Origin: Pseudomonadota bacterium
GTDB lineage: Bacteria; Pseudomonadota; Gammaproteobacteria; Burkholderiales; JAKAFK01
DNA length: 44,316 bases
Direction of reading: 5' to 3'
NCBI GenBank assembly: GCA_021817985.1
Contig: JAKAFK010000024.1
Location: 1-44,316, forward strand
The notes under the pieces: generated by a model
Seen by the model: the letters and a program-made list of their open reading frames with translations, nothing else
Told to the model about the DNA's origin: nothing
Databases searched by the model: none
Translations under genes and position numbers: made by a program
Shown here: positions 33,470-42,179 of the stretch, one piece after another
Layout: each line of letters begins with the position of its first letter
Numbering within the stretch: the first letter of the stretch is position 1

Positions 33470-34825
33470 GTGGCGCAATGCCTGCGTGCGTTGCCGGCAG
33501 CCAATCTGCGCCTGACGCTGGCCCTGAGCGGCGGGATGGATTCCGCCGTGGCATTGCACCTGCTCGCGCGGCTGCGCGAAGATCTCGCCTTCCGTTTGTC
33601 GGCGATTCATGTCCATCATGGCCTGAGCCCCCGGGCGACGGAGTGGGCCGATTTCTGCCGCGGTCTTTGCGAGGCGTCTTGCGTGCCGTTCACCGCCGTG
33701 GCGGTGAACGTGCCGCGCCGCCCCGGCGAGAGCCTGGAGGCGCGGGCGCGCGAGGTGCGCCATGCGGTCTTCGCGGCCCAGGATGCCGACTATGTGGTGC
33801 TCGCCCATCACGCGGATGACCAGGCGGAGACGCTGCTCTACCGGCTGTTGCGCGGCGCGGGCGTCAAGGGCATGGGTGCCATGCGCCCTCTGAGCGCCCC
33901 GGGTGCGGGCGCCTTGCCGGGCCTGTTGCGTCCCTTCCTGAGCGTCTCGCGGAGCGAACTGGCCGCCTATGCGGAAAGGCATGGCCTGCGATGGGTGGAG
34001 GACGAGGCCAACGCGGATTTGGCGTTCGACCGCAATTTCCTTCGCCATCGCGTCCTGCCGGTCGTCGCGACCCGTTTTGCGTCCTACGCCAGGACGCTGG
34101 GTCAGGCGAGCCGCAACTTCGCCGAGGCCTCGGTGCTCCTGGACGATCTTGCGCGGCTCGATGGCGGCGCGCGCCTCGCGGACGGACTGTCGGTGGAAAG
34201 CCTCCGCGCGCTTTCATGGGCGCGTGCCAAGAACGTGTTGCGTTTTTTTCTGGAGTCGGCCGATGTCAGATGCCCAGGCGCACGCCGGCTGGAGGAGGCG
34301 CTTCGCCAGGTCCTCACCGCCGGCCCGGATGCGCAGCTCTGCATCGATGTCGGCGGCATGTTCCTGCGCCGCTACCGCGGGAAGCTGTATGTGACGGGAG
34401 AGGCACCCGTGCCCGATCCGGGACTTCGGCTGCCGTGGGATGGTCGTTCCGTGCTGGATTTGCCGAGGGGCTGTGGCCGTTTGACGGGCATCGAGTCGCC
34501 CGGGAAGGGCCTGATCCTGGAGCGCATCCGACACGAGGGCCTGATGGTGGGGTTCCGGCAGGGCGGGGAGAGGTTTCGCACCGATGCGCGGCGACCCTTG
34601 CGCGCGCTCAAGCACCTCTGGGCGGACGCCGCCATCCCGCCCTGGGCCAGGCCGCGCATGCCGCTACTTTACTGCGGAGGGGCGCTCGTTTGGGCGGCGG
34701 GGCTGGGGGTGGCGCCCGGCTGGGCAGCATCGACGGGTGTCGCAGGGCTTGCGATCGACTGGAAAGAACCCGATGCGCCGCTATCCTGGGCGTCAGTGCC
34801 CGGCGAGGATACCCGGCAGGCGTAG
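33470..34825 (+). CDS. tilS: tRNA(Ile)-lysidine synthase
   Basis: 451 residues from GTG 33470, preceded by GAGG at 5 bases. An ATG at 33362, inside accA, would give 487 residues but has no ribosome site. The PP-loop ATP-pyrophosphatase motif is LSGGMDSAV near the N-terminus; HVHHGLSP and LAHHADDQAETLL are further signatures of the TilS family. The C-terminal half is the TilS substrate-binding domain (GFRQGGERFR, near LKHLWADAAIPPWAR). The enzyme converts C34 of the CAU-anticodon tRNA-Ile to lysidine so that it reads AUA. It follows accA as in betaproteobacteria. Its last 33 bases overlap the 3' end of the converging SPOR gene. Confidence 0.93.
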   Translation: MAQCLRALPAANLRLTLALSGGMDSAVALHLLARLREDLAFRLSAIHVHHGLSPRATEWADFCRGLCEASCVPFTAVAVNVPRRPGESLEARAREVRHAVFAAQDADYVVLAHHADDQAETLLYRLLRGAGVKGMGAMRPLSAPGAGALPGLLRPFLSVSRSELAAYAERHGLRWVEDEANADLAFDRNFLRHRVLPVVATRFASYARTLGQASRNFAEASVLLDDLARLDGGARLADGLSVESLRALSWARAKNVLRFFLESADVRCPGARRLEEALRQVLTAGPDAQLCIDVGGMFLRRYRGKLYVTGEAPVPDPGLRLPWDGRSVLDLPRGCGRLTGIESPGKGLILERIRHEGLMVGFRQGGERFRTDARRPLRALKHLWADAAIPPWARPRMPLLYCGGALVWAAGLGVAPGWAASTGVAGLAIDWKEPDAPLSWASVPGEDTRQA

Positions 34826-35395
34826 CCGGTGGATGGCCGCGAGCGCTTGCAACGCTGTGCTGCGGCTGCCGAAAGGGCCGACGTACAGACGGGTCTGGGC
34901 GTGGACCGGGATGCCGGCTTGGCGCAACTGGTTTTCGACGCGCGTGGCGTTGTCCCGATCCGAGAACAGACCCACCTGCACGACATAGGGTGCGCCAGAG
35001 TGGGCCGCGGCGCGTTGACTGGCTGCCGGGGCGCTCGCGCGCGGCGGCGGCGCGCCGGGCATCGGCGCGGGGCGCACGCGTTCGGTGCGCGACCCCGATG
35101 GGCGAGGGAGCGCCGCCGACGCGGCGAATGGCCGTGCGGCTGTTCCGGCGGGTGGCGCGGCTCGATCGACGAGGCGCACGGGCGGGGTTCGCCGGTTCGG
35201 CGAGAGGATCGCGTGCATGGCGCGCGCAGCCTGAGCGGCTGGGGCGCGGCGCGCGGTGGGCGCCGGCTGTAGCACGAGGAGCAGGCCAACGGCCGCCGCA
35301 ACCAGCAAGACGGCGACGCCGAGGCGCTGCAGGGCGCGCCGACGTATCTCCCCTTGTTCATCCGTAAACGCGGCGCTTGGCCCGTCGTCGACCAT
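34793..35395 (-). CDS. SPOR-domain inner-membrane protein
   Basis: 200 residues. A short cytoplasmic N-terminus is followed by one membrane segment (about 25-43, LGVAVLLVAAAVGLLLVLQ), a long Pro/Ala/Arg-rich periplasmic linker (about 45-130) and a SPOR domain (about 133-196, YVVQVGLFSDRDNATRVENQLRQ and TRLYVGPFGSRSTA). SPOR domains bind denuded glycan strands at the septum, so the protein likely takes part in cell division in the manner of DedD or FtsN. It is not next to folC, where dedD often sits. Its 3' end overlaps that of tilS by 33 bases, on the other strand. Confidence 0.85.
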   Translation of the reverse strand: MVDDGPSAAFTDEQGEIRRRALQRLGVAVLLVAAAVGLLLVLQPAPTARRAPAAQAARAMHAILSPNRRTPPVRLVDRAAPPAGTAARPFAASAALPRPSGSRTERVRPAPMPGAPPPRASAPAASQRAAAHSGAPYVVQVGLFSDRDNATRVENQLRQAGIPVHAQTRLYVGPFGSRSTALQALAAIHRLRLPGILAGH

Positions 35396-35524
35396 GGGCT
35401 TTCCTTAGATTTCGAGTTTGTTGCCCCGCGTCGTATCCTACCACGGGCTATGATGTCCACGGCCGATTTCTCATGGGATTCCGTTAGGACCGACGGGGTT
35501 TTGCTTCGGTTGTGCCGGACAAGG

Positions 35525-35762
35525 GCCGTTTCTGGCCGTCGACTGCCACGCGGCCTGCCATCCGGAGCCCGAACTCGGCCCAGCGCTGCGACCCATGGGC
35601 CGCTTCCGCCGCAGCGATCAAGAGCTTGCTCGGCATGCACCCTGGGCGTGCGCAAGTCGTCCCCTGCGGAGCGCCTTCGATGATCACGGCGCGGGCGCCC
35701 GCCGCTGTGGCAGCCCGACATGCGCCCAGTCCCGGCCCCGATGACTGCAATGTCCACATCGA
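35525..35762 (-). pseudogene. 5' fragment of a dihydrolipoamide dehydrogenase-type flavoprotein
   Basis: Two minus-strand frames together spell the N-terminus of a pyridine-nucleotide disulfide oxidoreductase. One gives MDIAVIGAGTG (from ATG 35757). The other continues with GLGACRAATAAGARAVIIEG and GTTCARPGCMPSKLLIAAAEAAHG, which includes the redox-active Cys pair region (TCARxGCMPSK). A small deletion inside the FAD-binding GxGxxG loop causes the frameshift. Similarity stops after AGRVAVDG (about residue 70), and nothing of the remaining 400 residues is found. The fragment lies directly downstream of the peroxiredoxin-glutaredoxin gene and on its strand, the place where such a dehydrogenase is found in related bacteria. 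It is dead. Confidence 0.75.
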
Positions 35763-35789
35763 TGCTCTCCCTATCGACCGCCCGACCGA

Positions 35790-36560
35790 TCAGGAAGCGG
35801 TGACGGCAGGGCGGGTGGGGGACTGCGCAGTGCGCCCTGCCCAGCGCTCCAGCGCATCAAAGCCGCCGATGTGCTGCCCGTTGACGAACACCTGCGGCAC
35901 CGTTTTCTGGCCCGTTATGGCACCGACAATGCGGCTGCGAGCGGCATGCCCGAGCGGAATTTCGGCGTAGTCGTAACCCAGCTCGTCAAGCAAGGCCTTG
36001 GCCTTGGTGCAGTATGGGCAGCCTTCCCGGGTCAGAATCGCGACCTGGTCGGGCTTGCGTGCGGCGGGGTTGATGTAGGCGAGCATGGTGTCGGCATCCG
36101 ACACCTCGAACGGATCCCCGGGTTTTTGCGGTTCGATGAACATTTTCTCGATAACGCCGTCTTTGACCAGCATGGAATAGCGCCAGGAGCGCTTGCCAAA
36201 GCCGAGATCGGACTTGTCGACGAGCATCCCCATGCCTTCCGTGAATTGGCCGTTTCCGTCAGGGATCAGCGCGACATGCTCGGTTTCCTGATCCTTTGCC
36301 CACTCGTTCATGACGAAGGTGTCGTTGACCGAGACGCACACGATCGCATCCACTCCATTGGCGAAGAATGCGGGAGCCAGTTCGTTGTAGCGGGGCAAAT
36401 GGGTCGACGAGCATGTCGGGGTGAATGCGCCCGGCAGCGAGAACACCACCACCGTCTTGCCCTGGAAGATGTCGTCTGTGGTGACGCTCAGCCATTCGTT
36501 GTTCGCGCGGATGGGGAAACGCACCTGTGGTACAGGCTGACCTTCGCGGTTGTGCAACAT
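35790..36560 (-). CDS. Peroxiredoxin-glutaredoxin hybrid
   Basis: 256 residues, ATG 36560 with GGAGAA just upstream. Residues 1-160 are a Prx5-type peroxiredoxin with the peroxidatic Cys50 in PGAFTPTC, and IPDGNGQFT. Residues about 170-245 are a glutaredoxin with Cys181-Pro-Tyr-Cys184 (REGCPYC), [14 protein letters not shown] being the glutathione-binding loop. The fused enzyme reduces H2O2 and organic peroxides with glutathione in the cytoplasm, its own Grx domain recharging the Prx domain. It diverges from oxyR and shares a complete OxyR site (36641-36677), so peroxide induction is expected. The gene after it is a wrecked flavoprotein. Confidence 0.94.
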   Translation of the reverse strand: MLHNREGQPVPQVRFPIRANNEWLSVTTDDIFQGKTVVVFSLPGAFTPTCSSTHLPRYNELAPAFFANGVDAIVCVSVNDTFVMNEWAKDQETEHVALIPDGNGQFTEGMGMLVDKSDLGFGKRSWRYSMLVKDGVIEKMFIEPQKPGDPFEVSDADTMLAYINPAARKPDQVAILTREGCPYCTKAKALLDELGYDYAEIPLGHAARSRIVGAITGQKTVPQVFVNGQHIGGFDALERWAGRTAQSPTRPAVTAS

Positions 36561-36640
36561 GATGTTCTCCTTTGCGAGTGTTGGGGACGATCATCGGCGA
36601 TCGACGTGCCCAGAATAGGGGCCATGTCGCGCGGCATCCA

Positions 36641-36677
36641 ATACTTTGTTAAGATTGAGCCGATAGTTTCATCCTAT
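36641..36677. promoter_or_regulatory. Full four-part OxyR binding site
   Basis: The E. coli OxyR consensus is four 4-base elements, ATAG-N7-CTAT-N7-ATAG-N7-CTAT. Here they are ATAC (36641-36644), AGAT (36652-36655), ATAG (36663-36666) and CTAT (36674-36677), with all three spacers exactly 7 bases. The second half-site is perfect, the first is degenerate. It lies 20 bases before the oxyR ATG and about 80 before that of the peroxiredoxin gene, so it can serve autorepression and peroxide induction together. Confidence 0.85.
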
Positions 36678-36697
36678 CGATTGCCCGCCCTCGCCCG

Positions 36698-37606
36698 ATG
36701 ACCCTTACGGAACTCAAATATGTCGTCGCCGTCGCGACAGAACGCCATTTCGGGCGCGCTGCAGCGCGCTGCTTCGTCAGTCAACCTAGCCTGAGCACCT
36801 CCGTCAAGCACTTGGAAGAGGAACTCGGCGTAAAGCTCTTCGAGCGCGCTCAGGGCGAGGTGCTGCTGACGCAGGCAGGCGAGAGGATCATCGCCCAGGC
36901 GCGCAAGGTGCTGGAGGAAGCCGAGCGAGTCAAGACGTTGGCCAGGCAGGCCAAAGATCCTCTGAAGGGCGCCTTGCGCCTTGGCGTGATCCACACGGTC
37001 GCGCCTTATCTCCTGCCGGAGCTTGTCGGAGCCTTGAGCGTGCTCGCCCCGGACATGCCGCTGGACATCGAGGAAAACATGACGGCCAGCCTCGATCAGA
37101 TGCTGAAGACCGGAGCGATCGACGCGGCCATCGTCGCCCTGCCGTTCGAGGCGGGCGGTATCGAGGCTGTTTCTCTTTACGAGGAGATCTTCCGGGTGAT
37201 CGTGCCTGCTGCCCATCCTTGGGCGCGCCGCAAGCGGGTCGCAGCCGAAGAACTGCACGGCCAGAACCTCTTGCTGCTCAACATCGGGCACTGTTTCCGC
37301 GACCAGGTGCTCGAGGCCTGCCATGAATTCGCGCGCGTGCCGGCGGCGGGAAGGCAGGGCAATTCGTTGGAAACGATACGCAACATGGTGGCCTCCGGCC
37401 TAGGTGTTTCTGTCCTGCCCGCCACCGCGCTGACCCGCAAGTACTCGAACCCTCTCGTCAAGGCGATCGATTTCACTCCGCCCACGCCGTCGCGGCGCAT
37501 CGTGCTTGCTTGGCGGCAAGGATTTCCGAGACAGGGCGTCGTTGACGTGATCGTCCGAGCGGTCGCGATGCTGAAGCTTCCGACCTCGCTCGCGGCAGGG
37601 CGCTGA
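36698..37606 (+). CDS. oxyR: LysR-type peroxide sensor OxyR
   Basis: 302 residues. Residues 1-60 are the LysR helix-turn-helix (ELKYVVAVATERHFGRAAARCFVSQPSLS). The effector domain has the peroxide-sensing pair Cys199 and Cys208 in NIGHCFRDQVLEACHEF, at the E. coli positions; H2O2 forms a disulfide between them and alters DNA binding. This separates OxyR from other LysR proteins. It diverges from the peroxiredoxin-glutaredoxin gene, its likely target, across 137 bases with the four-part OxyR site. Length and motifs are all regular. Confidence 0.96.
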   Translation: MTLTELKYVVAVATERHFGRAAARCFVSQPSLSTSVKHLEEELGVKLFERAQGEVLLTQAGERIIAQARKVLEEAERVKTLARQAKDPLKGALRLGVIHTVAPYLLPELVGALSVLAPDMPLDIEENMTASLDQMLKTGAIDAAIVALPFEAGGIEAVSLYEEIFRVIVPAAHPWARRKRVAAEELHGQNLLLLNIGHCFRDQVLEACHEFARVPAAGRQGNSLETIRNMVASGLGVSVLPATALTRKYSNPLVKAIDFTPPTPSRRIVLAWRQGFPRQGVVDVIVRAVAMLKLPTSLAAGR

Positions 37607-37849
37607 TGCCGGCGTGTCCGAGCGTCTGAAAAGCGGGCGAGCGTCGACCGCATCGCTCCATCCGCCACCCATTCCCGTCATTGCCGCCAGACGGCTTCCT
37701 GGAGTGCCCTCCACGGCGTTTGGCGTGTCGGCAAGGGCCACCCGAGTCGTGCGCCGTCGCGCGTTTTCGCGGGCACCTTTATTTAATTGACGTAAAATGG
37801 TATGTTTTCAGGTTATCCCTAATTTTGAGACCGATCAGGAGAGTGCGAC
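37607..37849. promoter_or_regulatory. Region upstream of ndk
   Basis: 243 bases. The right half turns A+T-rich, with TTGACG (37787-37792) as a good -35 box; no matching -10 sits at the right distance (GGTTAT at 37811-37816 after 18 bases is the best). CAGGAGAG ends 7 bases before the ndk ATG. Nothing else is recognised. Confidence 0.35.
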
Positions 37850-38275
37850 ATGGCTGTGGAACGTACGCTGTCTATCATCAAGCCCGATGCAGTGGCAAAG
37901 AACGTCATCGGGGAAATCTATGCCCGTTTTGAACGCAATGGACTAAAAGTTGTCGCAGCACGTATGATGTGGCTTTCACAGAGCGAAGCGGAAGGATTCT
38001 ATGCGGTGCACAGGGAGCGCCCGTTCTTTCGCGACCTGGTGCAGTTCATGATTTCCGGGCCGGTCATGGTGCAGGTTCTCGAGGGCGAGAACGCGATTGC
38101 CAAGAATCGCGAGCTCATGGGGGCGACCGATCCCAAGAAAGCCGACAAGGGCACCATCCGCGCCGACTTTGCCGAGAGCATCGATGCGAATGCCGTGCAC
38201 GGCTCTGACGGACCGGCCACCGCCGCGGTCGAGATCGCCTACTTCTTCCCGGCGATGAGTATTCACTCGCGCTAA
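37850..38275 (+). CDS. ndk: Nucleoside diphosphate kinase
   Basis: 141 residues, the normal bacterial length. The active-site His is His117 in NAVHGSDGP, and [10 protein letters not shown] at the N-terminus is the family signature. The enzyme balances nucleoside triphosphate pools by moving the gamma-phosphate from ATP through a phospho-His. The C-terminal part is complete ([10 protein letters not shown]). It heads a tight series with rlmN only 4 bases later, which continues through pilF and rodZ. Confidence 0.97.
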   Translation: MAVERTLSIIKPDAVAKNVIGEIYARFERNGLKVVAARMMWLSQSEAEGFYAVHRERPFFRDLVQFMISGPVMVQVLEGENAIAKNRELMGATDPKKADKGTIRADFAESIDANAVHGSDGPATAAVEIAYFFPAMSIHSR

Positions 38276-38279
38276 ACGG

Positions 38280-39371
38280 ATGCCCGTGGCCACCAACCTC
38301 CTCGACTTCGATCTTCCCGGCCTGACGGACCTTCTGGCCACGATGGGCGAGAAGCCGTTTCGAGCTAGGCAGGTGTTTCGCTGGATTCACCATGCGGGTG
38401 CCGGCGACTTCGGGCAGATGAGCGACCTGTCGCGCGGCCTGAGGGAGAAGCTGGAGACCTCTTGCGCAGTGATCCCGCCGCGCCTGGTCGCAGAGAGCTG
38501 CTCCGACGACGGCACCCGCAAATGGTTGCTCGAGGTGAGTCCGGGCAACCGCGTCGAAACGGTCTTCATCCCCGAGGACGGCCGCGGCACGTTGTGCATT
38601 TCCTCGCAGGTCGGCTGCGCGCTCGAATGCCGTTTCTGTTCGACGGGGCGTCAGGGCTTCAACCGAAATCTGACGGTTGCGGAGATCATTGGACAGCTGT
38701 GGTGGGCGAACAAGGCCCTCGGCCGCGACCCCCGGGGAGAGCGGACCATCAGCAACGTCGTGATGATGGGGATGGGGGAGCCGTTGCTCAACTTCGACCC
38801 TGTCGTGACGGCGCTCAAGATCATGCTGGACGACCATGGCTATGGCTTGTCCCGCCGTCGCGTCACGGTCAGCACGTCGGGCATCGTGCCGGCCATCGAC
38901 CGCTTGAGCCGGGAATGCCCGGTGGCGCTGGCGGTGTCCTTGCACGCGCCGACGGATCCGCTGCGCGACCTGCTGGTGCCCATCAACAGGAAGTATCCTC
39001 TCGCGCAGCTGGTGGCTGCCTGCGAACGCTATGTCGTGTGCGCCCCCCGCGACTTCATTACGATCGAATACGTGCTGCTCGATGGCGTCAACGATGCGCC
39101 CGCCCATGCGAGGCAGCTCGTGGAAGTGCTCAAGCCCGTTTCCTGCAAGGTAAACCTGATTCCTTTCAATCCCTTCCCGGAATCCGGCTTTCAGCGCTCG
39201 CGCCCACAGGCCGTGCAGCGGTTTCGCGACGTGCTCATGCAGGCAGGCCTCATCGCGACCACGCGCAAGACACGCGGGGACGACATTGATGCGGCGTGCG
39301 GTCAATTGGCAGGACAAGTGGAAGACAAGACGAAGCGGACGCATCGACGGCTGGGAGGCTCGCATGTTTGA
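38280..39371 (+). CDS. rlmN: Dual-specificity 23S rRNA/tRNA m2A methyltransferase RlmN
   Basis: 363 residues. The radical SAM cluster ligands are Cys113, Cys117 and Cys120 ([12 protein letters not shown]). The strand-loop [11 protein letters not shown], the [11 protein letters not shown] region and a C-terminal Cys in AACGQLAGQ (catalytic pair) mark RlmN. It methylates C2 of A2503 in 23S rRNA and of A37 in some tRNAs. The start lies 4 bases after ndk; its end overlaps the pilF start by 8 bases. Both point to one operon, as in other beta- and gammaproteobacteria. Confidence 0.96.
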   Translation: MPVATNLLDFDLPGLTDLLATMGEKPFRARQVFRWIHHAGAGDFGQMSDLSRGLREKLETSCAVIPPRLVAESCSDDGTRKWLLEVSPGNRVETVFIPEDGRGTLCISSQVGCALECRFCSTGRQGFNRNLTVAEIIGQLWWANKALGRDPRGERTISNVVMMGMGEPLLNFDPVVTALKIMLDDHGYGLSRRRVTVSTSGIVPAIDRLSRECPVALAVSLHAPTDPLRDLLVPINRKYPLAQLVAACERYVVCAPRDFITIEYVLLDGVNDAPAHARQLVEVLKPVSCKVNLIPFNPFPESGFQRSRPQAVQRFRDVLMQAGLIATTRKTRGDDIDAACGQLAGQVEDKTKRTHRRLGGSHV

Positions 39372-40146
39372 CAAGGTGTGGCGAAGCGGATGGCGAGTGG
39401 GTTACGCGGGGGCGCTGGCGGCTGCCCTGCTGGCGGGCTGCGCGAACGCACCGCAAGCGCGCGTGCGACAGGATGACCTTCTTGAACGGGCGACCATCCA
39501 TACCGAGCTGGGGCAAGGGTACTACGAGCACGGGGAAGTGGCGGTTGCACTGAAGGAGCTCGATGAAGCGATCAGGGTCGATCCGAATTATGCGCCCGCC
39601 TACAACATGCGCGCGTTGGTGTATATGCACCTGGGCCAGGACGCTCAAGCACGGACGGACTTTTCACGGGCGCTCCAACTCACCCCGAAAGATGCGGCGC
39701 TCAACAACGATTATGGCTGGTTCCTGTGCCAGCATGGATCTCCCGGCGAGTCGATCAAATATTTCATGACGGCCATCGCCGATCCGCTGTATCCCACGCC
39801 GGACAAAGCCTATGTCAACGCCGGCCTGTGCGCGCTCAAAGCGAACGACGCAGGGAGCGCCGAACAGTATTTCACCGACGCCTTGGAGCGGCAGCCCGAC
39901 AACCCCCAAGCGCTTTATCATCTGGCCGACTTGGCTTTCCGGGCCGGACGCTTCGAGCGCGCAAGCGTTCTGGCGCACAGGCTCCTCAAGGTGTCCGCGC
40001 CGACTGCGGAGAACCTGTGGCTGGCCATCCGGATCGCACATGCCTCGGGTGATCGCGATACGGAAGCGAGTGCCGCTATGCTGCTCAGGAGCCGCTTCGC
40101 GCAGTCGCCTCAGGCGCAAGCCTTGGCGAGTGGAAATTACCGATGA
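39364..40146 (+). CDS. pilF: Type IV pilus biogenesis lipoprotein PilF/PilW (TPR)
   Basis: 260 residues from ATG 39364; it overlaps rlmN by 8 bases. A lipoprotein signal peptide ends in the lipobox LLAGC (Cys26), so the protein is anchored to the outer membrane. Six or so tetratricopeptide repeats follow (about 40-240; for example [24 protein letters not shown], then [19 protein letters not shown]). PilF/PilW guides the assembly of the PilQ secretin. Order rlmN-pilF-rodZ is the usual one. No other pilus gene lies in the window. Confidence 0.9.
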   Translation: MFDKVWRSGWRVGYAGALAAALLAGCANAPQARVRQDDLLERATIHTELGQGYYEHGEVAVALKELDEAIRVDPNYAPAYNMRALVYMHLGQDAQARTDFSRALQLTPKDAALNNDYGWFLCQHGSPGESIKYFMTAIADPLYPTPDKAYVNAGLCALKANDAGSAEQYFTDALERQPDNPQALYHLADLAFRAGRFERASVLAHRLLKVSAPTAENLWLAIRIAHASGDRDTEASAAMLLRSRFAQSPQAQALASGNYR

Positions 40147-41000
40147 CGGATGACATCGACGACAGCCCGGTACCTCCTTTGGCCGCCGATCCGTCGGCGG
40201 GCGCTCGGCTGGCGGCGGCCCGCGAGAAGGCAGGCCTCGCGGTGGCGGATGTCGCACGGCATCTGAAGCTCACGGTGCGGCAAGTCGAAGCGCTGGAGGC
40301 CGATGACTATGGCCGGATGCCCGGCGCGCCATTCGTGAGGGGATTCGTGCGAAACTATGCCAAGTTCGTCGGCCTGGACCCCGAACCCCTGGTCGCGAGC
40401 CTGCACGGGTTGCCGGCTCCGGAACCGGCTATCGTCACCGCTTCGGGGGGGCGAGGGATCGAGCTGACGGTGAGGGGCCGGCATTCCCGGATGCGTGTCC
40501 TGGTGGTCGCCCTCATCGTCCTCCTTGTGGCTTTGCCGCTGTTTTTTCATTTGTGGCTGCAAGGCGGTTCATCGCCCACGGTCCCGCACGCGCCGACCCA
40601 GCCCAGGCCCATGCGGGCGTTGCCCCGGGTTCGCCCGGCTCCTGCGCGCCCGGCACCGCCCCGTGCGAGCAGCGCGGTCCCCCCGGCGCCCCAGAAGGCA
40701 CCGGCGGCCTCGACGGCGCCGGCGGTGTCGACCGCCTCCTCGGGGGCTGCCGTCACACCGGGCAAGGCCGTGATCAAAATGGCGTTCGCGGGCCAGTCCT
40801 GGGTCGAGATTCGCGATCAATCGGGCAAGGTCATCTTTGCGCGCCTGAACCCGGCGGGCACAAGCCAGGCGATCGCGGGGGTCCCCCCTTTTCACGTGGT
40901 GGTCGGTGATGCGCCCGAGGTGACGCTTACCTATAATGGGAATGTCGTTGATCTGGCCCCCACCACGCGGAATGATGTCGCCCGCCTAACCCTGAAATAA
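40143..41000 (+). CDS. rodZ: Cell-shape protein RodZ-like (HTH / DUF4115)
   Basis: 285 residues; its ATG overlaps the pilF stop (ATGA). Residues about 18-85 are a Cro/C1-type helix-turn-helix (ARLAAAREKAGLAVADVARHLKLTVRQVEALE, then FVRGFVRNYAKFVGLD), which in RodZ binds MreB rather than DNA. A membrane segment lies at 118-139. A Pro/Ala-rich linker (about 145-200) leads to the periplasmic DUF4115 domain (about 208-285, KMAFAGQSWVEIRDQSGKVIF). RodZ ties MreB to the envelope and so sets rod shape. The arrangement of all three parts agrees with the family. Confidence 0.9.
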   Translation: MTDDIDDSPVPPLAADPSAGARLAAAREKAGLAVADVARHLKLTVRQVEALEADDYGRMPGAPFVRGFVRNYAKFVGLDPEPLVASLHGLPAPEPAIVTASGGRGIELTVRGRHSRMRVLVVALIVLLVALPLFFHLWLQGGSSPTVPHAPTQPRPMRALPRVRPAPARPAPPRASSAVPPAPQKAPAASTAPAVSTASSGAAVTPGKAVIKMAFAGQSWVEIRDQSGKVIFARLNPAGTSQAIAGVPPFHVVVGDAPEVTLTYNGNVVDLAPTTRNDVARLTLK

Positions 41001-41021
41001 GCCCCTGTCCGAGAGGTCATC

Positions 41022-42143
41022 ATGTTCCACGTCGACATCCCCCGGCGCAAATCGCGCCAGATCATGGTAGGCTCGGTCGCTGTCGGCGGGGACGCGCCGA
41101 TCAGCGTGCAGAGCATGACCAACACCGAGACCTGCGATGTCGAGGCGACGCTCGCCCAGGTGCAGCGGCTCGCGCAGGCCGGCGCAGACATCGTTCGGGT
41201 ATCGGTGCCCAGCCTTGATGCGGCCGAAGCCTTTGGCAAGATCAAAGAGCGATCGCCCGTGCCGCTGGTGGCGGACATCCATTTCGATTACCGCATCGCC
41301 TTGCGGGCGGCCGAACTCGGGGCGGACTGCCTGCGCGTGAACCCGGGCAACATCGGGCGGGAGGATCGCGTGCGCGCGGTGGTGCAGGCCGCCCGGGATC
41401 GCGGGATTCCTATTCGGATCGGCGTCAACGCCGGCTCCCTGGAAAAGGATCTGCAGAAGAAATACGGCGAACCCACCCCGGATGCCCTGGTGGAATCCGC
41501 CCTGCGCCATATCGATATCCTGAGCCGCTTGGATTTCCCGGATTTCAAGGTCAGCCTCAAGGCCTCCGACGTCTTCACCACCGTGGAGGCCTACCGGAAG
41601 CTCGCCGGACAAATCGAGCAACCCCTTCACCTGGGCATCACGGAGGCCGGGGGGTTCCGCGCCGGCAGCGTCAAATCGGCGATCGGACTGGGACTCTTGC
41701 TGAGCCAAGGGATCGGGGACACCTTGCGCATTTCGCTGGCCGCCGATCCCGTCGAGGAGGTGAAGGTGGGCTTCGATGTCCTGAAGAGCCTGCGGTTGCG
41801 CAACAAAGGCGTCAACATCATTGCCTGCCCGTCCTGTTCGCGCCAGGAATTCAATGTCATCAATGCGGTCAATGCCCTGGAGGCGCGCCTGGAGGACATT
41901 CTGGAACCTCTGGACGTGGCCGTCATCGGCTGCGTGGTGAACGGGCCCGGTGAAGCGCGCGAGGCGGCCATCGGCATTGCGGGCGGCTCGCCCAATCTCC
42001 TGTACATCGACGGCAAGCCTTCGCACAAAGTGGCCGAGGCCGAGCTGGTCGACGAACTGGAACGCCAGATTCGTGCCAAGATTGCCCAGATGAGGGCGCA
42101 TCCGAAAGAAGAACGAACCATACCGATCCAATCGGTGGGATAA
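41022..42143 (+). CDS. ispG: 4-hydroxy-3-methylbut-2-en-1-yl diphosphate synthase (IspG/GcpE)
   Basis: 373 residues with GAGAGG upstream of the ATG. The N-terminal TIM barrel is typical ([37 protein letters not shown]). The [4Fe-4S] ligands lie in the C-terminal part: the CPSC pair ([14 protein letters not shown]) and the later Cys in [12 protein letters not shown], with the Glu of PGE as fourth ligand. IspG makes the hydroxymethylbutenyl diphosphate of the MEP isoprenoid pathway. It follows rodZ by 21 bases and precedes hisS, a conserved order. Complete. Confidence 0.96.
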   Translation: MFHVDIPRRKSRQIMVGSVAVGGDAPISVQSMTNTETCDVEATLAQVQRLAQAGADIVRVSVPSLDAAEAFGKIKERSPVPLVADIHFDYRIALRAAELGADCLRVNPGNIGREDRVRAVVQAARDRGIPIRIGVNAGSLEKDLQKKYGEPTPDALVESALRHIDILSRLDFPDFKVSLKASDVFTTVEAYRKLAGQIEQPLHLGITEAGGFRAGSVKSAIGLGLLLSQGIGDTLRISLAADPVEEVKVGFDVLKSLRLRNKGVNIIACPSCSRQEFNVINAVNALEARLEDILEPLDVAVIGCVVNGPGEAREAAIGIAGGSPNLLYIDGKPSHKVAEAELVDELERQIRAKIAQMRAHPKEERTIPIQSVG

Positions 42144-42179
42144 TGTGCTCTTTGTCTTCCTTGATCGATTAATCATTTA

